Shown piece by piece: positions 1-8,965 of a DNA stretch of 38,143 nucleotides (positions are counted from its first letter, which is position 1; each line of letters opens with the position of its first letter). The notes beneath the pieces are model-generated. The model did no database searches. It was not told the origin of the DNA and was given only the letters and a program-made list of their open reading frames with translations. The stretch is from TMED27 sp045106175. GTDB taxonomy: Bacteria; Pseudomonadota; Alphaproteobacteria; Micavibrionales; Micavibrionaceae. Location of the stretch: the NCBI GenBank assembly GCA_045106175.1, contig JBGCEF010000038.1, positions 1 to 38,143 on the forward strand, written 5' to 3'. A program made the translations under genes and the position numbers.

Positions 1-2170
1 CCCACCCTAATGTATCGAGATAGAATGGATTATCTGTATTGATAAAACGTTCTGCAACAAGGCGGGCTTTCTCCAGTTTTTCCGTATCTTGATAACGATA
101 ATCTGCAACGATATGTGCCATATTGTTGGCGGCATTATCGACGCGGTCGTTCTTTGATAAAATATTTTCATAGGTTTCGATGGCTGCGTCATATTGTTTG
201 GTGCCTATTAAGATTTCCGCTTTCAACATGGACGCGTTAATTTCGGAAGGTATTTTGGTTTCTGCTTCATTGAGGATATTAACGGCTTTTTGAAGGTTTT
301 GCGCATCTATGTGCAGGCGCGCTAGCGATATGAAGGCGTCTTGAGTTTTCGGGTTTTTTGCGATGGCGTTTTGGAAGTTGGTTAATGCGCTGTCTTGTTT
401 GCCGATTTGGGCGTTGATGGTTCCTAAGACAGTCAGAATTTCGTTCGTTTGATTATCTGCGTTGTCTAAAAATGTTGCGATGTCGGACAGATGTTGTTCT
501 GTTTCGCTGATTTTTAGTAATTCTGATAAAGTATAGATTGCGATTGGGGCGTTTATATCTCTTTTGAGAATGTTTTTTAGTGTTTGTCTTGCTTTGTCTG
601 TTTTATCGTCTTGAATGTTGAGTTGCGCAGTTAGGAATTCTGCTGTTGTTTCCTGTTTTTCAATAGCTTCTAATTTTTTGATCGCTTTTTCGACGGTTGA
701 TGCATTGCCTGATTCTAAAGCGATTCGTGCTGTACTTTCCCATCCAATGGCAGAGTCAGGGTCTAAATCTGTGATTTTTTCGAGGATTTCTAGCGCCGTA
801 TCTGATTCCCCGCGTAATGCGTATAGTTGTGCGAGACGCACATGAATCGTCTGTTGGTTAGGACTGTTTTTAATAGCTTGGAGGAGCGTGTCGATTGCGA
901 GATCGATTCTGTTTTGAATGAGGAATATCTCAGCCAACATTTGAGAGGCTTTTGAATATCTTGGATCATTGTTTAAGATTTCACGAAATTCAGAAATAGC
1001 TTGTCTTAGATCTCCCTGCATAAATGTCAGGTTTGCTTTTAAGAATAAGGCGTCGAGGTTGTTGATTTCTTTGGTGAGGACGAGATTTATAAGATCTTTT
1101 GCAAATTGGATGTCACCGACATTAAGTTTAACTTGCGCAAGGGATGTTTGCGCGTTGAGGCCGAGCCAATCATTTGGGTTTGTGTCGATAATTGTTTCTA
1201 ATGTTGCAATGGCTTTTTCGTGTTCTTGGTTGCGTGCATATAAATCAGCCAGCCATAAAGCGTAAATCTTTTGTTCAGGGGCGTCGCTTATAAAGGTTTC
1301 GATTTTACCTTTCGCTGAATTAATACCTTCTCCGGTTTCGATGAATTTAAGAAGCCGTAATTTTGCATCCTGATCATCGGGGTTTTCTTGAATGATCTGT
1401 TCGAGCAGTTTTTTGGCGTCTTCGGGTTTATTTAGTTCACTTAAAATATCAGCTAAATCATATTTAAGATTTGTTTTTTCGGGAAAACGTTTGAACATTT
1501 TTTCATAGATCTCAACGATTCCATTGGTATTGTTTTTTTCACTATGAACTGTGGCGATTAATAGATACGTTGCTAATTCATTTGGATCAATTTCCAAGGC
1601 TTTATCTAGCGTTTCTAAAGCCTGATCGTATTTTTTATTGGCGATGCTGATTCCTGCTAATACAGAGTATGCGATAATGTTATCGGCGTCTGCTTTAAGG
1701 GCTAGATCAACTTCGTTTTCAGCTAAGCGGTATGATTTTTGGCTTAGTAAAAGTGAGCCTTTTAGGGCTCTGGCTTTTGAGTTGTCTGGTTCAATTGCTA
1801 AGACAGTGTCTATTCGTTCTTGTGCGGCATCATATTGGCGGGCAATCAGGAAAAATTCCGCCAGTTTGATACGGACTGGTATAAATGTTGGGTCTTGTTG
1901 TTCTGCGCTCGTGAAGGCAGATAAAGCCAGTTGGAAATTGGCTTCGGCTTCTTCGACGAGGCCTAGCTTATATATAATGTCTGCAGATGATGGGAAAATC
2001 TTTGCGGCGTTTTTGTATTCTAATCTGGCACGCACGTAATCGGATTGTTCAAAAAAGCGATCGCCTTTTTGAAGATAAGTTTCAAATTTTGCTTTAGGTT
2101 CTTCACAGGCTGCGCATGCAACACCTATAATTAGTAACGAAAAAATTTGTAAAGCGCGCTTTGTTTTCAT
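1..2170 (-). CDS. prsT: PrsT-type TPR lipoprotein, 3' end outside window
   Basis: An open frame of 723 codons starts at an ATG (2168-2170) and runs off the left edge without a stop. An AGGA ribosome site lies at 2177-2180. The N-terminus is a signal peptide ending in a cysteine-rich stretch (ACAAC), so lipidation at Cys19 or Cys22 is likely. The rest is degenerate 34-residue TPR helices (for example KGDRFFEQSDYVRARLEYKN near the N-terminus), and the last visible residues, YLDTLGW, are typical of the PEP-CTERM-system TPR lipoprotein family, which is roughly 900 residues long. In that family the gene sits beside exosortase and polysaccharide export genes, as it does here. Its exact role is unsettled; a periplasmic scaffold for polymer assembly or protein sorting is inferred. 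The divergent neighbour encodes a likely sorting substrate. Confidence 0.85.
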   Translation of the reverse strand, partial: MKTKRALQIFSLLIIGVACAACEEPKAKFETYLQKGDRFFEQSDYVRARLEYKNAAKIFPSSADIIYKLGLVEEAEANFQLALSAFTSAEQQDPTFIPVRIKLAEFFLIARQYDAAQERIDTVLAIEPDNSKARALKGSLLLSQKSYRLAENEVDLALKADADNIIAYSVLAGISIANKKYDQALETLDKALEIDPNELATYLLIATVHSEKNNTNGIVEIYEKMFKRFPEKTNLKYDLADILSELNKPEDAKKLLEQIIQENPDDQDAKLRLLKFIETGEGINSAKGKIETFISDAPEQKIYALWLADLYARNQEHEKAIATLETIIDTNPNDWLGLNAQTSLAQVKLNVGDIQFAKDLINLVLTKEINNLDALFLKANLTFMQGDLRQAISEFREILNNDPRYSKASQMLAEIFLIQNRIDLAIDTLLQAIKNSPNQQTIHVRLAQLYALRGESDTALEILEKITDLDPDSAIGWESTARIALESGNASTVEKAIKKLEAIEKQETTAEFLTAQLNIQDDKTDKARQTLKNILKRDINAPIAIYTLSELLKISETEQHLSDIATFLDNADNQTNEILTVLGTINAQIGKQDSALTNFQNAIAKNPKTQDAFISLARLHIDAQNLQKAVNILNEAETKIPSEINASMLKAEILIGTKQYDAAIETYENILSKNDRVDNAANNMAHIVADYRYQDTEKLEKARLVAERFINTDNPFYLDTLGW

Positions 2171-2340
2171 TTTTATTCCTGCTGTTTATAATTCTTTATA
2201 AGGTAAGCGTCATAACTTTGATAATATTATCTGATTTCGCATTGCAACAAAATAATTGGAAATTGGCTAAAAACCTATTGCTTTCGAAAATTTAGTGTGC
2301 TAATTCTCGCATTACTAAGTATTTATTGAGGAACAAAGTT

Positions 2341-2976
2341 ATGAAACTTTTGAAATTAGCAATTTTTGGTTTGTTTTTGTCAGTGGCATTGCAGACATCC
2401 AACACAGCCCAGGCGGCCTTGTCTCCGTTCACATACACAGGCAATAACGTCCTCATGAACCCAGTCGTTGCTGGTGAGACAGGGACGATTGGAAACATTG
2501 GTAATATTGGTCGTACAATTATCAGTCAGATTTCAGGAACGCTTCCTGCAAATTCATTGATTACGTTTACTTACAATTTCTCTGGTGATTTGGATTTTGG
2601 TTATTTGTCATCGACAGGCGGTTATAATTTTACTGATGGGGGTTCTGCTTTTACAGGGTTTGCAACAGGTAATAACGCAACTGGCTCTAATGCAGCTGGT
2701 TTTGTCAACGGTAGCCCCTCAACAGCTCTCGCAGTTGCATCAGCGCAGGTTGATTTTACAAACAATACAGCGACCGCAGTTATTCAAAATAATTCATCTG
2801 GTGCGGTTGATTATTTGAACCTTTTCGTAGGTTTGGTAACTGGCTCACGTGATCTTGTTGTTTCATATAATGTATCAGCAGTTCCAGTGCCTGCAGCGTT
2901 ACCATTATTTGGTGGGGCTATCTTAGGTCTTATGGGCTTTTCACATAGACGCAAGAAAGCTTTAGCAGCTGCATAA
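2341..2976 (+). CDS. Secreted protein with VPxPA (PEP-CTERM-like) sorting tail
   Basis: A 211-residue protein. The ATG at 2341 is preferred over an in-frame TTG at 2326 because GAGG at 2328-2331 is spaced correctly for it. An N-terminal signal peptide ends near AQA. The mature part is rich in Gly, Asn, Ser and Thr and looks like a beta-rich surface domain. The C-terminus has the three-part sorting signal: VPVPAALPLF, a hydrophobic helix (GGAILGLMGF) and a basic tail (SHRRKK). This matches the VPLPA-CTERM variant of PEP-CTERM signals, which are cut and processed by exosortases. The gene diverges from prsT and is followed by a strong terminator, so it is probably monocistronic. No exosortase is in the window. 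The mature domain is not recognised. Confidence 0.85.
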   Translation: MKLLKLAIFGLFLSVALQTSNTAQAALSPFTYTGNNVLMNPVVAGETGTIGNIGNIGRTIISQISGTLPANSLITFTYNFSGDLDFGYLSSTGGYNFTDGGSAFTGFATGNNATGSNAAGFVNGSPSTALAVASAQVDFTNNTATAVIQNNSSGAVDYLNLFVGLVTGSRDLVVSYNVSAVPVPAALPLFGGAILGLMGFSHRRKKALAAA

Positions 2977-3000
2977 TTTTACAGTTGATAGAATTTAATT

Positions 3001-3029
3001 AAAGCGCCCGTAATTGTGGCGCTTTTTTT
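3001..3029 (+). terminator. Rho-independent terminator after sorted protein gene
   Basis: A perfect 8-bp stem (AAAGCGCC at 3001-3008, GGCGCTTT at 3018-3025) with a 9-base loop is followed by a run of T. It separates the 2341-2976 gene from the export operon that starts at 3109. Confidence 0.85.
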
Positions 3030-3108
3030 GTGCCAGTGCACAAAATTTTTATTTACTTATATGGGTTAATTTAATAGATTAATGACATTAAAAGAAGGAG
3101 CTAATCCT

Positions 3109-3678
3109 ATGTTTCGACTGATTTTATTAGCCTTATTGCTAATTGTTTTTACTTCACCGAGATTATCATTTGCTAGCCAAGATTACGTTATTTTACCTGG
3201 TGATGTTTTGCAGGTAACCGTTTGGAAAGAGGAAGGCCTTGATCAAGAGATTGTTGTTTTGCCATCTGGCGATTTTACATTCCCATTAATTGGTATGGTT
3301 AACGCGAAAGGTAAAACACCAACGCAGTTACGCAACACGATCCTTGCCAAGTTAAAGCCCTTTATCCAAGAGCCGTCTGTTACGGTTACTGTTAAAGCGC
3401 CTTTGGGTCACAAAGCCAGTGTTATTGGTGAAGTGAATGAGCCGGGGGATGTTTTATTAAGCTCGCAGACCAGCATAACGCAAGCATTAAGCCAAGTTGG
3501 TGGATTAACGCCATATGCTGATTCTGATGATATTTTAGTAATTCGTGCTGGTGAGGACGGAACTAAAGAAAAGATTCCTTTTTCTTTTAGTCAGTTTTCA
3601 AAGGGTCGTGATCTAGATCAGGATATAGCTTTGCAGCCAGGTGATGTTATTGTTGTTCCGGCATCGGGATTATTCTAA
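3109..3678 (+). CDS. Short OPX polysaccharide export protein (Wza family, periplasmic type)
   Basis: A 189-residue protein. ATG 3109 is chosen over the in-frame ATG at 3082 because AAGGAG at 3095-3100 lies 8 bases before it and the signal peptide (to about SFAS) then starts properly. It has a Poly_export domain (YVILPGDVLQVTVW, then a PSGDFTFPLIG strand) followed by one SLBB domain (ASVIGEVNEPGDV). It ends after VIVVPASGLF with no C-terminal amphipathic helix. Wza crosses the outer membrane through such a helix, so this protein should be a periplasmic OPX of the short class that works with a separate beta-barrel; the next gene encodes one. There is no lipobox cysteine. It is the first gene of the export operon and matches the exporter subfamily seen in PEP-CTERM systems. 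Confidence 0.9.
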   Translation: MFRLILLALLLIVFTSPRLSFASQDYVILPGDVLQVTVWKEEGLDQEIVVLPSGDFTFPLIGMVNAKGKTPTQLRNTILAKLKPFIQEPSVTVTVKAPLGHKASVIGEVNEPGDVLLSSQTSITQALSQVGGLTPYADSDDILVIRAGEDGTKEKIPFSFSQFSKGRDLDQDIALQPGDVIVVPASGLF

Positions 3679-3683
3679 TTTTT

Positions 3684-4868
3684 ATGCGCCCTTGGATCGA
3701 CCATATTCTCTTTAGGAACATAAAAAGCTCAATTATAAGGGCTTTTTTTGTTGGGATTATAATTGTCATCGTTCCGACATCTGTTAGTTTTGCGCAAAAT
3801 GGATTTGGTTATGCTGTCGATGTACGCGGGGTTTACGATACGAATCCGCTTGGGCGAAGTGATGATCAAGATATTGATGCGATTGTAGGTTTAGAGAGTA
3901 AGCTTTCTGTTGTTTTTGAACGCGAAGCGCCGCTTTTTGAGTATAGTGCGGGTCTGTCTTTGACGCGCAACCAATTTGATCTCAGCGACTTTAACTCAAA
4001 TGATGCTTCCCTTGTTTTGCGCGCGAAGCGACAATTTAAGAAAATATTTTTTAATTTTCTTGGTAGCGCTACACGAGATACAACGCGGACATCACGTCTT
4101 GATACGTTGAATGAAGATAATATTTTTGCGGGGCGTCGCGATAATTTAAATTTTCAACCATCATTGGTTTACGAATATTCTCCACGTGGTTTTGTTGGCG
4201 TTAATTTCAACTGGACAGAAAATGATTATGCTAATGTGACGGGTTTGACCGATCATCGTACGTATAGCGCATCACCATATACAGCGTATAAATTAACGCG
4301 TTTGCAAACGGCGAGTGTTGCTTTGTTGTATCAGAAATATGAATCGCTTAATGGACCAGATGTTAATGTTGAGAGCTTTGGGCCTTTTGTGACGTGGGAT
4401 TATAATTTCCTGCCGACAACAACGTTAAGTGCTTCGCTTGGTTTTTTGAGCACAGAATTTGAAGGTTTAGGCACAAATGACGATCGTGAAATCAACCCTA
4501 TTTATTCTGTTGCGTTGGAGCATGAAACGCCGAGGCTCTTGTCATCGGTTAATTTTGAACGATTAAGACAAGGGCAATCCAACGGATCAGAGACGGATTT
4601 AACGATTATAGATTTTAACAACCGTTACAAGTTAAATCGCAGATGGGATTTAAATTTTGATGCAGAGTATCGTAAGTCGGAGCAATCTGATTTTTCAACG
4701 GATACGCTTGATAACTCTTATGCATTTGATATTGGATCGAATTACGATATTTCTCGTAATCTTTCATTTTCAACATCATATCGTTATGTTAAAAGAAGCT
4801 TCACTAATAATACTAGTGATGCAGAGAGAAGTATTTTAAGAGCGGGGCTTGAATATTCGTTTTATTAA
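3684..4868 (+). CDS. Outer-membrane beta-barrel of PEP-CTERM-associated EPS system
   Basis: A 394-residue protein starting 5 bases after the exporter stop. The N-terminus has a basic stretch and a hydrophobic segment (AFFVGIIIVIVPTSVSFAQ), consistent with a long signal peptide. The remainder alternates polar and aromatic residues in amphipathic strands, with many Tyr, Phe and Asn, and ends in an aromatic residue (LEYSFY), the usual C-terminal signature of outer-membrane barrels. It resembles the barrel family (about 400 residues or more) found beside exosortase-linked exporters, and is functionally comparable to the Wzp barrels that pair with short OPX proteins in Myxococcus. The likely role is the outer-membrane pore for the polymer. 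No clear Shine-Dalgarno sequence precedes the start, so translational coupling to the exporter gene is plausible. Confidence 0.82.
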   Translation: MRPWIDHILFRNIKSSIIRAFFVGIIIVIVPTSVSFAQNGFGYAVDVRGVYDTNPLGRSDDQDIDAIVGLESKLSVVFEREAPLFEYSAGLSLTRNQFDLSDFNSNDASLVLRAKRQFKKIFFNFLGSATRDTTRTSRLDTLNEDNIFAGRRDNLNFQPSLVYEYSPRGFVGVNFNWTENDYANVTGLTDHRTYSASPYTAYKLTRLQTASVALLYQKYESLNGPDVNVESFGPFVTWDYNFLPTTTLSASLGFLSTEFEGLGTNDDREINPIYSVALEHETPRLLSSVNFERLRQGQSNGSETDLTIIDFNNRYKLNRRWDLNFDAEYRKSEQSDFSTDTLDNSYAFDIGSNYDISRNLSFSTSYRYVKRSFTNNTSDAERSILRAGLEYSFY

Positions 4869-4901
4869 AGCGTTTATTGCGAGTTTAAGGCATGGAACAT
4901 T

Positions 4902-6677
4902 ATGAATAATTTTAATCCTTTGGAATATAAGTCCGTTTTAAACCGGAAGAAGATTATATTTTTTGGTATTTTTGGTGTCTTGTTTTTGTATACCTCGATA
5001 TTTGCCATGAATTGGTCGCGTTATAAAGCCAGTGCGACGGTTGAAGTGGCGAGGCCGCAGATTTCGTTGGAGGCGCTTCAAACAAATGCGGGATCAATGG
5101 TTTCAGCCGAGGCTATGGCGGATTTGAAAATTAGTCGTTTGAAGCAAACAGTTTTTTCAACGGCGTCTCTTGCTGAGATTATTGCAAAGCTGGATTTATA
5201 TTCTGGGGCGCGTGAAACAACGCCGATTGCGTATATTGCACAAAGCATGCGCAGTAAAATTAATGTATCGCTTGTGAGTACGTCTTTGGCGAATCCTGCG
5301 TCAGCCAGTAAAGCAACGGCGGGGCAATTATCTGCGATTGCGTTTGTGATTAGTTTTGAATATTCCGAGCCTTTAAAGGCGCAGAAAACAGTTAACGAGC
5401 TTGTTACACGTTTCTTAGACCAGGATTTGAAGCAACGCCGAAAAATTGCACAGGACACGTCTGAATTCTTAAAGGGTCAAATCGATTCATTGGAAGTTAA
5501 GCTAAAGGCACAAGAAAAGAAAATCGCTGATTTCCGTGCTGAAAATGGTGAGATTCGTCCTGATGCGCTTGCGTTTAACCAGCAGGCATCTATTACGACG
5601 ACATCAAGGCTTTTGGCGATTGAGAGTGAGCTTGTTTCGAATTTGGGTGTTATTGGGGCGTTACGTGCGCAGTTGGCGCAAGTGGAGCCTTATGCACTTG
5701 TTCTTGACCAAAGTGGTGAGGTTTTAACGACGCCTTCGATTCAGTTGAGGGTTTTAAAGTCTGATTTTGCGGCGCTTAGTTCAAAATATGGTCCGCGTCA
5801 CCCTGATGTTTTGAAAACGCGGCGTCAAATTGATGCTTTAGAGGGGCAGTTGGGGCAATCCAGCAATTCGGCGCGATTGAAAGCCAGAATTCAAGATGCT
5901 GAAACACGGTTGCAATCGAGTGAGAAGGCGTATGGCAGTACGCATCCTGATGTGGTTTCTTTGCAAAACCAGCTTTTAAAATTTAAAGGTCAGCTCAAAT
6001 TGTCACAGAATGGTGTTGGTCAAAGCCGTTCTTTGACAGGTGTCAAAAAAGATGCGGACAATCCGGCTTATCTTAATATTGTGGCGCAAATAGAAGCGGC
6101 GCAGCAGCAACAGATTGCACTTGAGACGCAGCGCGATGAAATTAAGAAGCAGCAACAAGATTTTAACGAAGCGATTGCTGCTAATCCGATAACAGAACAG
6201 AAATTTGCAGCGTTAACGCGTGATTACGAAAACATGTTATTATTATATCGTGAATTGACGGCGAAAAAGCTCTCATCTGATATGAATAAAACGATTGAAG
6301 AGGGCCATTCCGGTCATAGGCTTGCTGTGATTAATCCTCCTGAATTACCTAGAGGGACAACGCCAGCTCGTAAACTTATTTTTGTGGCTGGGTTCTTATT
6401 TTCATTTATGGCGGCTGCAGGCAGTATTCTAGCGCTTCAGCTTTTATCGAATAACGTGATTGGCCCAAAGCATTTGGAAGATATTACGGGCGTTGCGCCT
6501 TTGGTGATCGTTCCGCGGTTGTATAGTTATGATGAGAAGATTCAATTTGTGTCTTATGCACGTAAGATGGTTGGTATTGTGCCTGTTCTTATTGTTTTGG
6601 TTGTGATGTTTTTCTTTACCGTTGTTATGCCGTTTGATGTGTTTACGTCGGTTGCAAGCCGTAATGTGGGGCTTTAG
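4902..6677 (+). CDS. Wzz-like polysaccharide chain-length determinant / co-polymerase
   Basis: A 591-residue inner-membrane protein. A TM helix lies at about residues 19-36, followed by a long periplasmic coiled-coil region (residues about 170-470) and a second TM at about 495-520 preceded by the Wzz proline-rich motif (PPELPRGTTPARK). A third hydrophobic helix near the C-terminus (residues about 555-578) is expected for the PEP-CTERM-associated chain-length subfamily. Two tandem copies of a helix motif, YGPRHPDV at about residue 294 and YGSTHPDV at about 345, suggest an internal duplication in the periplasmic stalk. It has no fused kinase domain; the next gene provides one separately. The role is control of polymer length and coupling to export. 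Confidence 0.9.
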   Translation: MNNFNPLEYKSVLNRKKIIFFGIFGVLFLYTSIFAMNWSRYKASATVEVARPQISLEALQTNAGSMVSAEAMADLKISRLKQTVFSTASLAEIIAKLDLYSGARETTPIAYIAQSMRSKINVSLVSTSLANPASASKATAGQLSAIAFVISFEYSEPLKAQKTVNELVTRFLDQDLKQRRKIAQDTSEFLKGQIDSLEVKLKAQEKKIADFRAENGEIRPDALAFNQQASITTTSRLLAIESELVSNLGVIGALRAQLAQVEPYALVLDQSGEVLTTPSIQLRVLKSDFAALSSKYGPRHPDVLKTRRQIDALEGQLGQSSNSARLKARIQDAETRLQSSEKAYGSTHPDVVSLQNQLLKFKGQLKLSQNGVGQSRSLTGVKKDADNPAYLNIVAQIEAAQQQQIALETQRDEIKKQQQDFNEAIAANPITEQKFAALTRDYENMLLLYRELTAKKLSSDMNKTIEEGHSGHRLAVINPPELPRGTTPARKLIFVAGFLFSFMAAAGSILALQLLSNNVIGPKHLEDITGVAPLVIVPRLYSYDEKIQFVSYARKMVGIVPVLIVLVVMFFFTVVMPFDVFTSVASRNVGL

Positions 6678-6704
6678 AAGCTATAGAAATTGAAAGAACA
6701 GACT

Positions 6705-7418
6705 ATGTTTGGAATAGATAAAGATTTAATCAGTTTGAAAACAGGGCCTTTGGAAAAAAAGAAGGATTTGCTTTCTGATTTTGAAAAGATTTTGGATCAA
6801 AATCATATTGTTGCGCATCGTACAAAGAGCAAGCAAGCTGACACGTACAGATTTTTACGTACACAGATATTACACACAATGGAAAAGCATGACCTTAAGA
6901 CGTTAGCTATTAGTAGTCCGCGTTACGGGGATGGTAAGACGACTACGGCGGCCAATTTAGCCGTCAGTATTGCGCAGGATTTGAAACGTACAGTGTTGCT
7001 TGTCGATTTGGACTTACGAGATCCGTCTTTGGCACGATATATGGGTATTGATGAAACAATAGGACTTACTGATTATTTGGCCGGTGAAGCGAGCGTGCAA
7101 GATTGTTTAGTAAGATTGCCGTTTGAGCGGATACGTGTTTTTCCAGCGGGTCAAGCTGTTGATTTTTCATCGGAAACCCTTGGTTCGCCGCAAATGCAGA
7201 AATTAGCGGAAGAATTAAAGGCGCGCTATGATGATCGCCTTATTATATACGATATGCCGCCTTTGTTGGATCAGGATGACCCGCTTGTTTTCGTTCCGCA
7301 TGTTGATGCATTTTTGATTGTTGTGAAAGAGGGCGTTACAACGCAGGAAGAGATTAAACGTAGTTTGGATATTTTGGATGATTCAAAAGTCGTCGGCTTT
7401 GTCTTAAATTCGGCCTAA
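6705..7418 (+). CDS. BY-kinase-like ATPase of EPS biosynthesis (CpsD/CapB family)
   Basis: A protein of 237 residues from ATG 6705; an in-frame TTG at 6690 is a less likely start. It has Walker A (GDGKTT, residues 75-80), Walker A' (VLLVDLDLRDP, about 97-107) and Walker B (LIIYDMPPL, about 180). The arrangement is that of bacterial tyrosine kinases split from their Wzz activator, and the Wzz gene lies just upstream. The protein stops right after GFVLNSA, where family members normally carry a tyrosine-rich tail, so the usual autophosphorylation cluster is absent. This is known for some exosortase-associated members. The role is regulation of chain length or assembly, with the normal phosphotyrosine cycle in doubt. 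Confidence 0.87.
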   Translation: MFGIDKDLISLKTGPLEKKKDLLSDFEKILDQNHIVAHRTKSKQADTYRFLRTQILHTMEKHDLKTLAISSPRYGDGKTTTAANLAVSIAQDLKRTVLLVDLDLRDPSLARYMGIDETIGLTDYLAGEASVQDCLVRLPFERIRVFPAGQAVDFSSETLGSPQMQKLAEELKARYDDRLIIYDMPPLLDQDDPLVFVPHVDAFLIVVKEGVTTQEEIKRSLDILDDSKVVGFVLNSA

Positions 7419-7440
7419 GCGTTTCGGCGGGAAATTAATT

Positions 7441-8895
7441 GTGATCCATATTCGTACTTCAACTGTTATTCTTCTAAAAACGCTTTCGTTGGCGCTAGAT
7501 TTTCTAGCCTTTTTTATCAGCATTTATATTACTGCGTTTTTATTACCGTATTTGGGTTTAGATACAAATTACAATCTTGGCGATACGTTTCGCACACATA
7601 CAATTACATTTGCTTTAGCGATTTCAATGATCGGTTTGCTTTTAACTACGGGGGAGTATCGAAAGCGAAAGCCGATTTGGGAAAAAATTCTACGGGTTGT
7701 GAAGCTTTGCTTTATTATGCTGGCGATTGATATCATTACACGAAGTGCGGCTAATTATGGCCAGCCTTCTTTATATCCGCTTGTGTATTGGCCAGTTTCA
7801 CTATCACTTTTAGTGGTTTTTTGTTTCGTTTTAAATTCTATTAAAAATCATGTCCCTGGGTGGCAGATTCCGGCTGTTATCATTGGTGATGTTAATATTG
7901 TGACACATATCCTTCACGCGATTGCGACGGATCGTGGTATGGGGTATGCGCCGCATCGTGTTTTGATGCGCGGGGACGTTGATAAACGTTTTGATAAAGA
8001 TGAAGCACCACTTTTGTATCGTGATATTCAGCTTCAGGATGGACGTGAGAATTACGCGGATTTTATCAAAGATAATTTAGATAACCATTTTATTATTTCT
8101 ATGGATACATTCCGCGGTGATGAGCGTGATGATCTCTTGCGTCTTTTGAATGAGCAAAATGCACGTTTTTCTCTAGTGCCTATGATTTCACAGATGAGTT
8201 TATATCAAAAAGATCCGCTGTATTTCTTTGGTCATGATGTGATGTTTATTGAAACCAAGCGTTACAAATTGACGATTTGGGAAAAAGCGATAAAACGCGG
8301 CGTTGATATTTTAGGGGCGAGTGTGGGGCTTTTAATTTTGGGGCTGCCCATGGCGCTCATTGCTTGGAAGTTAAGACAAGAAAGTCCTGATGAAGATGTT
8401 TTATATTGTGGAGACCGTGTCGGTCAGCATTTAAAGACGTTTAAATGTCTAAAATTTCGGACAATGGAGAGTAATTCTCAGTATTTATTGGATGCACATT
8501 TGGCGGCTAACCCAGAGGATAAAGCGTATTGGGATCGTTTTTTGAAATTACCGAATGATCCGCGTGTACGTACCAAAATGACGAAATTTATTCGCCAGAA
8601 AAGTTTAGATGAACTGCCGCAGCTATGGAATGTTTTAAAAGGTGAGATGAGTTTGGTTGGGCCGCGCCCTATTTTGACATCAGAGATTGGCCTTTATGGT
8701 GATCCTATTAAATATTATGAGACAATGCGTCCAGGTTTAACTGGGTTGTGGCAGGTGAGCGGTCGTAGTGAAACTAGTTTTATGCGGCGTGTTGTTTGGG
8801 ATCGATGGTATGTTCGTAATTGGTCATTTTGGGGTGATATCGTCATTATCATTAAAACAATTTTTGTTGTGTTATGTGGTAAAGGTGCTACATAA
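7441..8895 (+). CDS. Undecaprenyl-phosphate sugar phosphotransferase (initiating transferase)
   Basis: A 484-residue polytopic protein starting at GTG 7441. The N-terminal half has four to five TM helices (residues about 10-130) and a nucleotide-binding-like domain. The C-terminal bacterial sugar transferase domain begins near residue 283 with a TM (KRGVDILGASVGLLILG) and contains the family motifs LKFRTM, SLDELPQLWNVLKGEMS, VGPRP and PGLTGLWQVSGRS. The reaction is transfer of a sugar-1-phosphate from a UDP-sugar to undecaprenyl phosphate, the first step of repeat-unit assembly. Glucose or galactose is the usual substrate of this branch, but the sequence does not decide it. The gene follows the kinase gene by 22 bases and is probably in the same operon. 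Confidence 0.92.
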   Translation: MIHIRTSTVILLKTLSLALDFLAFFISIYITAFLLPYLGLDTNYNLGDTFRTHTITFALAISMIGLLLTTGEYRKRKPIWEKILRVVKLCFIMLAIDIITRSAANYGQPSLYPLVYWPVSLSLLVVFCFVLNSIKNHVPGWQIPAVIIGDVNIVTHILHAIATDRGMGYAPHRVLMRGDVDKRFDKDEAPLLYRDIQLQDGRENYADFIKDNLDNHFIISMDTFRGDERDDLLRLLNEQNARFSLVPMISQMSLYQKDPLYFFGHDVMFIETKRYKLTIWEKAIKRGVDILGASVGLLILGLPMALIAWKLRQESPDEDVLYCGDRVGQHLKTFKCLKFRTMESNSQYLLDAHLAANPEDKAYWDRFLKLPNDPRVRTKMTKFIRQKSLDELPQLWNVLKGEMSLVGPRPILTSEIGLYGDPIKYYETMRPGLTGLWQVSGRSETSFMRRVVWDRWYVRNWSFWGDIVIIIKTIFVVLCGKGAT

Positions 8896-8965
8896 GGGTA
8901 AATTTTAATTGCTGCAAAGCAATAGTAACAAAGACACATAGCAACATAGACTTAGGAAATATTTT

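Noticed and set aside
7..192. A short minus-strand frame at the left edge
   Set aside because: It overlaps the prsT frame on the same strand, which continues to the edge with TPR content.
2255..2290. Sigma-54-like promoter (TGGC...TTGC) before the VPxPA protein gene
   Set aside because: The GG and GC elements are 13 bases apart, not the required 10, so it does not fit the -24/-12 consensus.
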